NCBI GenBank assembly: GCA_014871385.1
Contig: CM026426.1
Span: 92,230,268 to 92,294,267, forward strand
Length of the DNA stretch: 64,000 nucleotides
Direction of reading: 5' to 3'
Source: Ceratodon purpureus
Taxonomy: Eukaryota > Streptophyta > Bryopsida > Pseudoditrichales > Ditrichaceae
Shown here one piece after another: positions 35,988 through 46,188 of the stretch (position 1 is its first letter; the number at the start of each line of letters is the position of its first letter). The notes below the pieces were generated by a model that saw nothing but the letters and a program-made list of their open reading frames with translations, was not told the origin of the DNA and searched no databases. Made by a program: the position numbers and the translations under genes.

Positions 35988-36714
35988 CATACAAGATGGC
36001 GGGCACTCGCGCGAGCAAGCCATCGGCCACGGCTCGAAATGAGTTGAGGTTGGTGCAGGTCAGCGTGCGGAGAATAGGCAACGCTACACCACCCAAGAAG
36101 AACGTTTTCCGCAATGGTGTTGCATTACCAATGGCGCTCAACACATAGAAGAAGGGAGGCGATGATCATCATAGTTCCAAATAGGCATTTAATTTTCCCT
36201 CTCAGATGCAATAAAACTAATAATCCACCTAGATTTTGGATTATGAAATCAATCCCAAGTTGCGAACAGACGTACACACAGTTATAACAGGGCCGACGGT
36301 ATAATCATAAAACGTAACACGCTCGATACATCTAGGGATTATGATATCATTCATAATACACCCTATCACACGAGTATCACTCGAGAACAGAATTGATAGT
36401 CGCTCCCGGACATGTATTGGCATTATGAACTTATTAGTGACCACGCATGTACAAGTATGATTAGAGTATCATCAATGCTTTAACAATTAAAGTTTCATGA
36501 TTCCAATACTTAAGGATTCGATATCATGATAAACCAGCCTTATTCGGCTGCAATGCAATGTCCGACCCGTTGTCCGATAGGTGCCGGACAATGGTCGACA
36601 CCAATCCGACCATCGCAGACCTGCAAGTACGCTAAACCCTAAGCCTTGCAGGTCTTGATGTACTAAACTGCGATGTTCGGTACCCTACACCTTAGTGTTT
36701 CAACGAACAATATC

Positions 36715-37062
36715 CTAGGACACGTCTTCAGAATCCATAAAAGGCCGCAGGTTGAATGCAAGTCGGCTCTGGTACCAACGTGGCTGAATATCCACAAAGT
36801 TCCTCCACCCCCTGCAAACACAACGGAGAACAGTGCATGTTCTGTAGTTCTCGATGTCGTCATCCTCGACCATCAACATCTTCCAGATGATGCCCTCCGA
36901 GACGTCTCCCGGGATGGCAGGTAAGAAACTCGGCCTGACTCTCGTCCCCATCTCCACGATCGCCAAATACTCTTCATCATCGCTAAAGTCAGAATCGTTC
37001 CTAAACTGGGCTGGCTCGAACAAGGCGATAGGACTCCCTGGAATCCCAGCACTATGAGCCAT
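36715..37062 (-). CDS. F-box-like small protein
   Basis: 115 residues, starting MAHSAGIPGSPIALFEP. Residues about 48-100 resemble an F-box: IPGDVSEGIIWKML, then LRCVCRGWRNFVD, then a W a few residues on. F-box proteins normally link substrates to SCF ubiquitin ligases through Skp1; that is family knowledge, not shown here. There is no substrate-binding repeat, so it is either truncated or spliced. GTCCG/CGGAC patches lie on both sides (36540-36610 and 37190-37740). Confidence 0.4.
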   Translation of the reverse strand: MAHSAGIPGSPIALFEPAQFRNDSDFSDDEEYLAIVEMGTRVRPSFLPAIPGDVSEGIIWKMLMVEDDDIENYRTCTVLRCVCRGWRNFVDIQPRWYQSRLAFNLRPFMDSEDVS

Positions 37063-37189
37063 CGCTGAAATGCACTCAAAGTGTCACGTTTCAACGAGCC
37101 GTTGCCGAAGTGGAAGATAATGCACCGATTCCTAGAACGACCATGAAGATAAAGCAGGCGTAGCATAGTACGCCAGTCCATTTGATGGG

Positions 37190-37740
37190 AGGCTAACTGG
37201 GATATGTTGCCGGACATCGGAATTCGATATGCGTCGGACCCGAACTCAGGTCGGAACTTGGCAGTCGAAGGTATGATGTCGGGATAGTGGCGGAACCAGG
37301 GTCCGACGACGAGGAGTGCAGGAGAATGTGGCGGACTTCATCGGAGCCGACAGCAATCGGATGGCGGATAAGCGCATTGAGGGATGCCGGAATGCGGACG
37401 AGATCACGAAGGCCCGTCGGACGACGTGGCATCGATCCGGCGGAAAGCGGTTTTCGGATCGGACATCGGACTGGGTATCGGATCGTACAGGGTGGCGCGG
37501 ACGAAGCGGACTGGTACTGAGGCCCACTAGTATCAGACCACCTTTACCGCAGACGTGGACATCGACTGTCCGAGGTGTCGCCGGGGCGGAAATGTTAAAG
37601 TGAAAATGTTGCCGTAAATATTTGGGCCGTCGCGATAAAGACCAAATGGGACGTCCGGTCGTGACTGTAAACCGTCGTGACGTCCCGACATTATGAAGCG
37701 AGAGGGTCACGCCGCGACCGAATAGAAAACCCTGTTTAGA
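37190..37740. repeat. CGGAC-rich patch 8 with GGTCGTGAC motifs
   Basis: Dense in CGGAC and TCGGA words. It ends with GGTCGTGAC and CGTCGTGACGTCCCGAC, similar to GGTCGTGAC motifs at 12910-12950 in patch 1. Confidence 0.4.
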
Positions 37741-37756
37741 ACGCATTGTACTCAAT

Positions 37757-38288
37757 TCATACAGGCTCGTTGTCAGCGCCATTGCTGTCCACATTGTTGC
37801 CAGCATCGTCACCGTCAGTGGAGTTGCATCCTTCCTCAGGATCCACATTGTTGCCATCCTCACCGAGGTCATCTTCGTTGGCAGATCCTCTTGCTTGAGC
37901 ATTGTTGGCTCCATCACCTCCAACGGTGTTATCACACACCCAAGCCCTGCCAACACGCCGTCGCCTTAACCGCCAACTCTCCAAAGCCCTAGCAGCATTT
38001 AATCGATGCCACTGTTCTTGCCTTCTACGTGTAGCCTCCATGCAGGCCTCATCATCCGGGGTATTGAGAACCCTGGTGCACTCTAATTTCTTCTTATACC
38101 GATGCTGTATATTTCGGTACCAATGCTGGAATTGTTGCAAAATAACACTAATGTGCTCTTTGCCACCACCGTGAGCTGTATGCGCTTGATTCGCTGCCTT
38201 CGCTTGGTGATGGAATTTCTCCATACCGTGGCAACTCCATACGGCCAGACTACCGTATTCCTTCACAAACCAACTGCCATGCCTGATT
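37757..38288 (-). pseudogene. 3' exon fragment of the 42-45 kb transposon family
   Basis: Follows an acceptor (AAATCAG, 38288) and encodes a segment closely related to 42056-42520: YGSLAVW..GMEK.HH.AKAANQ.HT, QHWYRNIQHR and RVGRAWV are shared. It ends in an acidic Asn/Asp-rich tail. No upstream exons remain; AT-rich repeats follow. A truncated copy. Confidence 0.6.
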
Positions 38289-38289
38289 T

Positions 38290-39840
38290 TTAAAAAGGAT
38301 CTAGTGATTACTTGTTTAAGTAGCTTTTGGCATGGTTGAATATCATTAATGCAATTCATGCTTTTCATTTTCAAATATCAAGTTGATGCTTTAGTGTATT
38401 TTTCATTATTCTTTTCAATCATTCAATGATTATTTTTTTATTTTTTTTAAATATTATTTTTTGCATTTCATACTTTTATTTAATTTACATTTTTTTAAAA
38501 AGGATCTAGTGATTACTTGTTGAAGTACCTTTTAGCAACTTTGACTCTCATTGATGCAATTCATGCTTTTTATTTTCAAATATCATTTGATGCTTTTTTA
38601 ATCTATCTTTGTGCATTTTTCTCAACTTCTCAATTCCAATTTTATATTTCTAATGCTTCAATAATCTAACATTTGGGTCGCAATGGATCTTCGTGAAGTA
38701 GTGTATTTTGAATTTTGTTAATTTTCTATCTTGCGCATTTGTCTCAACTTCTCAATTCCAGCTTTACATTTCTTTTTAAGCTTTTTAAAGTTTTAATTGT
38801 TTGACCATAGACATTTGTGACATCATTTTTCTAGATGTGGATTATTTGAGAGCGATAAAATGCTTCTTCATTTGCGCCGAATCACTAGTAGATGTTTTCA
38901 TCACATTACACATAACAACTCTCACTCTAATGCTGTCGATCATATTACACTTAACACCTCTCTCACCATTGAAGTCTTTGTAGAGCCGGCAATTCTTGTT
39001 GTGGGATGGGCATGGAGATGTTAGAATGCTTGACTAAATCATCCTGTTATCTCGTCAACACTCTCACTTTCGATGTTTATTGATTCATTTGCAACTCCTT
39101 GTTTATTTTACAGGGCTCCATGCAAGAGGACACGGACACAGGTTCTTAAGCCAAGTTGTGTTTATTTAGCTTCACTTCTTAATCCTCACTTCTTAAACTA
39201 ATACACCAAGTATTGCAAAAAATCAAAACACTAATTAATGCAAAAGTTCTTGCGTAAATCTAAGCACGAATTGATACATAAGTTATTGCAAACTTTTTTG
39301 CATACATTTCTAATCAACTTGGTACATAAATTAATGCACTAACTAGTGCATAAATTAATGCACTAGTTAGTGCATAAATTAATGCACAATTTAATCATAG
39401 ATTATTGCATATTTTGTGCAAATATTAATGCTCAACTCAATGAAATGATTTTTTGCACCATTTAAAGCAAAAATTATTGATCAATTAAGTGCAAAAATTT
39501 ATGCAACCTTTAGTGCACAAATTAATGCAACCTTTAGTGCATAAATAAATGCAACATTTAGTGCAGATCTCTAATAATTTTGCACTTCTATAATTTGAAG
39601 CAATTTCGATTTGAAATTGTTTACCATTTCATTCTTTTAGTTTTTGGCAACAACTAGTTAATTATAAATTGACGAGTAGATCTTTCAATATCATAGCTAT
39701 GTAGATTGTATTTCTATTTTAATAAAAAATGTAGTCAAGTTATCATTAATATTTGATAATCAATTTTCAAAATTGTTTAATTAAAATTTTGTAATGAATA
39801 GAATGTAAACAAAATTCTTTTGAAGGTTGATTAGAAAGTA
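38290..39840. repeat. AT-rich region with TGCATAAATTAATGCAC repeats
   Basis: No gene is seen. 38290-38340 and 38495-38560 repeat AAAAAGGATCTAGTGATTAC with its flanks. From about 39230 to 39560 the words TTAGTGCATAAATTAATGCA recur many times, including palindromic arrangements around 39340-39390. Confidence 0.55.
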
Positions 39841-40239
39841 TAAACTTATACATTAGGATATTTTGACTTTGCAAAAGCAACTTGACATAGTTGTGACATT
39901 ACCCTTAAAAATCCTTATACAAATCGTAGCCATTCGGTATAAAAATTTAAAGAACATAGAATTTTCATTTGATTGACGAAAACATTTAAATCTACTATTG
40001 ATAATTAGATGGCTAGAAATCAAGGCGGTGGCAACAAAGCAAATTGATTTGAAGGTGGTGGCAACAATGAATGCAAACTCCAAAACTTAGAGTACTGTTG
40101 GAAACTCCGATAAGTTTAGCGATTCCTAAATGACTACATTCCATAATTACCAATTTTTGAATGAGTACGGTTGGAAACTTCTTAATCACACTTTGGCAAT
40201 TTTTTTAATTTCCTTTCAAAAAAGGACTAATTACTGTAT

Positions 40240-40420
40240 GAAAACGGAAAAAGAAAAAAAAATTAAAAAAAGGAAAAATTTGCACCGTCAACTGCGCATC
40301 GGAAAGCGTGGTGGGGTGGGTGTCGGAGGGTGGATTCGAACCCGGCACTAGCACCTTGGGGTTGCCACGACAGTTCAATCCCGAAGCCTCGGATCACCAA
40401 GCCACCAAGGCTTTCACTGA
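40240..40420 (-). mobile_element. tRNA-derived SINE
   Basis: On the minus strand an A-box-like TGGTGGCTTGGTGATCC (near 40410-40391) is followed about 50 bases later by a perfect B box GGTTCGAATCC (40342-40332). The sequence then runs to a T-rich end at 40280-40240. This is the layout of a Pol III-transcribed plant SINE. I cannot fold a complete cloverleaf, so a working tRNA gene is unlikely. Confidence 0.55.
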
Positions 40421-40509
40421 TGATGTGAACTTTGTGATTGTAGTTATATCCAAACCGAGTCAGTAAAAATACAGAAAAAATAAAAAGAATTAAAAAAATT
40501 CAAATTTGT

Positions 40510-42010
40510 TGCCACCGCCTGCGTTCAGTAAATTGTTTTGCCCCTTGACATTTCACTATATCTAAAAGTCCCTGGACAGTTTAACTTCCCGGAGTTCCCA
40601 ACAGTACTAATTCTAAAATATCTTTCTAGAAGATCTCAATGCGAAAATTCACCAAAAGTATAACAATATAAGCACATATAAAGGGATCAAGGTTTAAGCT
40701 TTAGACTCCAATGTGAAACCTCAAGAGCCGTATAACCACTTTTACTCAGAATTTGGTAGTTTAGTAATTACTAAATGAGAAAAGTACTGATTTCCTTGAT
40801 TGATTAATGTTGCTTGATTAATTTTAAGTTCTAAAAAGTAAAAAGTCCCAGCTTTAGGGGTTGGGGTCCACGAATTAGGTCAAGGGTTTAGCAGAGGGTT
40901 GTGGCCGTCATTATTAAATAACCATAGGGTTTTACCACAGCGTTGAGTTCGGGCCGTGTGTGTTGCTACCAAAGGGTTGTGGCGGTGTGTGTTGCTACCA
41001 GAGTAATGTGGCCGTGCGTGTTGCTACCAGAGGCTTTTGGCCGTGTGTGTTGCTTTATTTAGCATAGTATTTTAGAACCAGGTTTACTCAAGGTGTACAC
41101 ATGACAAGGGTAAAAATACCATCCACGAATTCGCTTAACGTAACATTTGCTGTGGAAGCTTTGTAGTAAACTGAAGGAAGAATTCAAGGAATACAATTTG
41201 TAATGAAATCAATGCATTCAGTAATGAAATGAATACAATCTGTAATGAAATAAACAGTATGAATTAAATGAGAAGGTGATATTCCTAGCAATAGTTGGCG
41301 TTCTTTTTTTTTTTGGCGTTTTGTTTAGAGACCGCTACTCTGTTCTACAACTGAATTCTAATTGAGAATGGTACATGAACGACAAAAAGAAGATTAAACA
41401 TAATGTTTTGGAAAGATTAAACAGAATTTTAGTCTAAAAACACCATCCATGAAACTCCTAGTCAATTCTGCACGATGTTGATAAGCGCCATGAACTCATT
41501 TTTGCAAAATGAACTATTCAAGTGCAGTGAACATTGTTCCAAGTCTGAAGCAGATCTATATTTCAAGTAAAGGCATCTTCGGAATAATAGATAATTCGGA
41601 TTCATATTTGACATTGGCATTTGCTTGATGGGGAAATTAGTACATGAATTAGTACATTAGCAGGATATGCGTTGGAAACCTGCCAACACAAGAATTAAAT
41701 CTGGAAACAAGACTTTTGCATATTGTAATGCAATTTCATATTCCAAATAACAAACTGAAAACCACAAAACCAACCTGCTCTTGTTTGTCATGAACAGTTC
41801 CTAACGCGAAATTAGTAGCCTCACGATTCCACCAACTAAATCCAAGAGTCCCTCGACAGTTCAACTTAGCGAAGTTCCCAACAGTACTAATTCTAAAATA
41901 CTCTCTTAAAGATCTCAATGCCAAAATTCACCAAAAGTATAACCATATAAGCACATCCAAAGGGATCAAGGTTTAAGCTTTAGACTCCAATGTGAAACCT
42001 CAAGAGCCCT
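40510..42010 (-). repeat. two inverted partial copies of repeat R1
   Basis: 40530-40680 and 41845-42010 match, in reverse, the R1 core of 3197-3565 (GTTGGGAACTCCGG, TTAGAATTAGTACTG, CATTGAGATCTT). Both continue with AAAGTATAACNATATAAGCACAT and CTTTAGACTCCAATGTGAAACCTCAAGAGCC, so they share a longer unit. The sequence between them has no gene. Confidence 0.6.
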
Positions 42011-42055
42011 TCACTTCAATGGTAAACAGTTTGCAACCTTGAGGTAAACTTTAGA

Positions 42056-45000
42056 CTAAGTATCATCAGCGCTATTTTCTATGTGGCTTTGTTGATCTTC
42101 GGAGGACTCCACGTTGCCAACAACATTGTTATCGACGGAATCTTCTCTCACGTCCACCCTAACCCAAGCTCTGCCAACCCGTGTTCTATCTTCCCTCCAC
42201 CTTCTTGATTCCTTTACCGCATCTGATGCGTTATATGCCATCCTCTTTTTCTGCAATGCTGCTGCTATGAACTCGTCATTTTCCACTGACCTAACGTTGT
42301 TGATTCTTTGCAGTCGTTCCTTCTTTGCAAACCGGTGCTGTATATTCCGGTACCAATGTTGATATTGCTGAACAATAGCACTTGTCCTGTCCTTAGTGCC
42401 GTTGTGTTGAGTGTGGTGTTGATTAGCAGCCTTAGCTGCATGATGCAATTTTTCCATACCTTGATTGTTCCAAACAGCAAGGCTCCCGTATGTTTCCACA
42501 TACCAAGGACCGTGCCTCACAAGGTTATGCTACAAAAAAAGCCAGTTTCATGAATTATTAGTACATCCTAAACAACAAGGTAGTAATGACTAGAACTGTT
42601 GGCAACAATTAAGATCAAATAGTAATGGTGGTTCAAATCCAAAATCCTACCATATAATGAGTGACGTGGTCTTCCCCAAAACACTTCAAGTAAAGGCGCC
42701 CCCATTTCTCAATTTTAGGCCTAAAAGTGCTGATCTGCTCCTGATTCAAGGTAAGGCCCACCAGATATGGAAACACTTGTTCCAACGCTTCCCACATTTC
42801 CACCCTATCTAGATATTGCCTACCCTGATCGAGGGTGTTGTTTTCCGAGCGCAAAACATCCTTCCACACTCAATCTTGCCCTGACCAAGTGGACGGTTGG
42901 AACATCCTAGCTGCAGTCACGCCACTGAGAGAAGGTTTGATAGGGACACTGTTGGAAGCACCGCTGAGTGTTGCATCCTTCATTATGCGCACGTTCCCAC
43001 CATGAAGCCCAGCTGCAGACAATGTCTTTTCCATATTCTCTATAGCAGCATGTTGACGGACTTCACTCTCCATGTTCCAAATGAACATGAAGTGCATGTG
43101 AAGAATTTTCTCAATCATTCTTGTCAAAGCATGCAATGTACAAATATGGACTCTTTCAAGTGGAATAGGCAGTATAGGTTTCCATTGCGATTCTTCTACA
43201 ATAGGAGACGGGTTGGATCTGATATTACTTGCAAATAGACCTCCATGCCACGTATGTTTTCTTCTCTTTGCCTCAGAGGTGGCACCTGCCGCTGTTTCCA
43301 TCACAGGTTTTGTCCTCTCTTGGTTAGAGTAGATGCAAGAATGTTTCGCGTTGGCACCATGCTTCAATCCATACAAGCATTTGATTGTCTTCATATCTGC
43401 AGATAAGTGCCACTCGACTTTGAAGTTGCCAACACCCTCAACAGAAAGCAGCTGGCCCCCTTCTTGAGCTTTGATCAATGCTGGGAACGCCGTAAGTTCA
43501 AACACCCATTTGAGGACCTCATGTGATTCTTTGGCAACCTCAAAGCAAGCAACAGGCCATATTTCTGTTTCTGACTGAACCGAAAAATACCTATCGTCGC
43601 TTTTTTCAATGGTGGTGTTTAAGGCACGATTCATAGTTGTCAAACTAACCCTTTCATACTTCCTTCCATGCATAATCTCAGCTTCGTCCATCTTCAACAC
43701 AGAGACCAAAGGCGTGTTTCCAACTTCTGCACATCCCAAGTTCCCAACAGCTACCACATTTGAGCACGATGCAATCATGACAAAGCGTAGAATTGCCAAT
43801 CAATAAGAAACCCGTTGGGAACACATAGCTAACTGTCCATACTTGTCTACGGTTGCTTCTGAATGAAGTAGTTACCTTCGGTGGTAAAACCGTACAGCTT
43901 CACCATACTCCGTTGCACAGCTTCGATGTCAACAAACAAAGAATTTTTTGATGTCAAGACAACTCTTTCAATCTCTGATTTCTTCTTCTTTCCTTTGGTC
44001 GTTGGAACTTGTGTTACCAGCTCCCATGTATTATCTATAAATTAATAGTCACCAACAAGATCTTTCAACTTTGAATTTAATTCTGTTCGCAACAAACTGA
44101 CCTGTTGAATGCATTGCCCAGAGTTCAATTTTAAAAGTTACACAACAATCACATGCATGCATGTTATTTGATTAGAACCAATAAAATGGCAAACCAGATG
44201 ATTTTTTCTCACAAATTCTAGTTCCCAAGAGTGTTCTCAACAGTAAGACTAGTATCAAGGTTAACTAGTACTCTGCTTCAAAATCAGTGTTCCCAACAAG
44301 TGTTACCACATACCTTGTGAGGATTTGGCAAAAATGTTGCCTTTAAGCGTTTGTCAACAAGCTGCACCCTCCCTTTAACTGTCTTATAGATCTCACCGTA
44401 TCCTTTTTGAGAGACTCCAGTCATATCACATGCTGCCAGAACCGCTTCTGTTCCTAGCTCCTTCCCAATTCTCTCAAGGTAGTAGTTGCTCATCCTGGTC
44501 GCAGCAAAACTATTTCGCGGATTTGACACCAATGCCACTGTTTCTCCTTGTGACATTATTTGAGCAAGAGCATGGCCTGTCCCCTCTTGTATGTCCCTGT
44601 CGCCACACAACCGCTTCCTACCTTTTGATGTCTTGTTTCCATCATGTATGGATTGAACTACCCTGGGTTGCAACAAGCTTCTAATTTTGGCTATACGAGC
44701 TCTTGCAGCTCCACCAGTCTTGGCTAATTCAGATAAACCCTTGGATGCTCTCAATTGTGCTCCTAGTGGAGTACTAATCATTCGTTCAATATTCTTCCTC
44801 AACTTCGACAAAGCCCTCCTCGCTTCTGTCAGTTCATGTTGCCCATCCGCAAGTTGTTGTTGGTGCGCTTCACGTACTTGTCGCAAACCATGGGTTGCTT
44901 GCAACATTGCCAACGATATTTCTTCTGCATGTTGATCAGCCGCTTCTTGTCCCTGCTGTCGGAGCTGTAGTAAGTTGTTCCTATAATTGTACTCCTTACG

Positions 45001-45576
45001 CTCCAACTGATCTTCCAGTGCTACACATCAAGACCTCAAAGATTCAGATTCGCTCTTCAACATATTAATCTCCTCTGTACTACCGGCAAGAAGGTCAGCT
45101 GAATGCATTGCCCATCTGCTATTTGCAGCATCAAGTTCGGACTTCAGATTGGCAACGGAATTTTGCAAGCCAACCTTTTCACGGATACAATGAGTCCTTG
45201 CCTTTTCTAGCTCTTGTTCCAACCCCACTATTGCATTGTTGGTGCTAACGAGGCGTTTCGTATATCCTAACAGGCCAGATTCGCCATGACAAAGGAATTT
45301 CAAACAACTCTTCAACGTCCCAAACTGCGGTGGCTTCCTAGTGAGTGGATCTGTTGGGTACAAATTTCCATCCAACCACAGATCCAAGTTGGTGGCACCA
45401 GATGCTCTCAAGACTGGAAATTGTAATCTGGAGACTTGTTGATCAAGTCGAACCCCTTTCTTGACAATAGGTGCGAACTTGCTATCAAGAGCTACAGATG
45501 CCGTGTATCCACTACCCCTTCCCCTGTTGGCAACATCCTGAAGCGCCATCTCTAACAACAAAACTGAGACAATCAA
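42056..45576 (-). pseudogene. multi-exon transposon gene of an unnamed DDE-like family
   Basis: Segments, in order: 45576-44314 (N-terminal domain, coiled coil, then a TRMSNYYLERIGKELGTEAV domain; TGA at 45028), exon about 44034-43880, 43799-42870 (core with VEWHLSADMKTIKCLYGLKHGANAK and HICTLHALTRMIEKIL; TGA at the end), 42869-42633, and last exon 42520-42056 (GMEKLHHAAKAANQHH, QHWYRNIQHR). The W..S.D.K.......G....N.....C order resembles uncharacterised transposon proteins from invertebrates and protists; that link is from memory and not firm. A second, truncated copy lies at 37757-38288. The stops and uncertain exon phases suggest decay. Confidence 0.45.
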
Positions 45577-45750
45577 GTGGCCACCTGGAAAGAACCCTGT
45601 ATAGGGCGGGAAAGAATTCTATTTGTAGAACAAAGTCTGGACATGGCTGGGATTTGCCGGGAAACATTTTCATTGGTTTTGTCCCCAATGGCGGGAAATT
45701 TTTACATGTCCACAACAGTACGTCAACCTGTCCACATCTCTCGGCCATTC

Positions 45751-45960
45751 TGTTGGTGGCAACACACACACGTATTGGCACCATGTGTACCATATACAAT
45801 ACACTCATGTCTCCACATGACCACATGGTGCCAACATAAATAATCCCAGATTAATGTTGGTGGCAACACCCACGCACATATTGGCACCATGTGTACCGTG
45901 TATAGTACACTCATGGCCCCGCATGGCCACGCGGTGCCAACATAAACTAATCCCAGTTTA
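45751..45960. repeat. two tandem 104-bp units, each with a long hairpin
   Basis: Units start at TGTTGGTGGCAACAC (45751 and 45855). Each carries the inverted pair TTGGCACCATGTG / CACATGGTGCCAA (in unit 1 at 45775-45787 and 45822-45834; in unit 2 slightly diverged). They lie just upstream of the 42-45.6 kb transposon gene, where promoter or subterminal binding sites would be. Confidence 0.65.
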
Positions 45961-46188
45961 ATCCGAATGTACATCTTCCCAAAAACTATGTATCAAGGTT
46001 AAATACATAATATATTTGGCTTGATATTATATTTTATCCCAGGTTCTCATTACTATTACCAATGCAGTACATGCGGGACAACCCAAATGCTGCCAACAAG
46101 GCCCACTACTTTTCCACACAGTGCCAACTTCCCCATGGCTCTACATTTTGAGTGGTCGATGGATTTGATGGCAACTTGCTGCAAGTAC

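Noticed and set aside
39230..39560. Possible CRISPR-like array of TGCATAAATTAATGCAC repeats
   Set aside because: Spacing is irregular, spacers are not distinct, units are AT-rich simple repeats, and the context is eukaryotic.
40332..40410. Functional tRNA gene
   Set aside because: A and B boxes are present, but I could not form an acceptor stem and anticodon arm, and a T-rich SINE-like tail follows.
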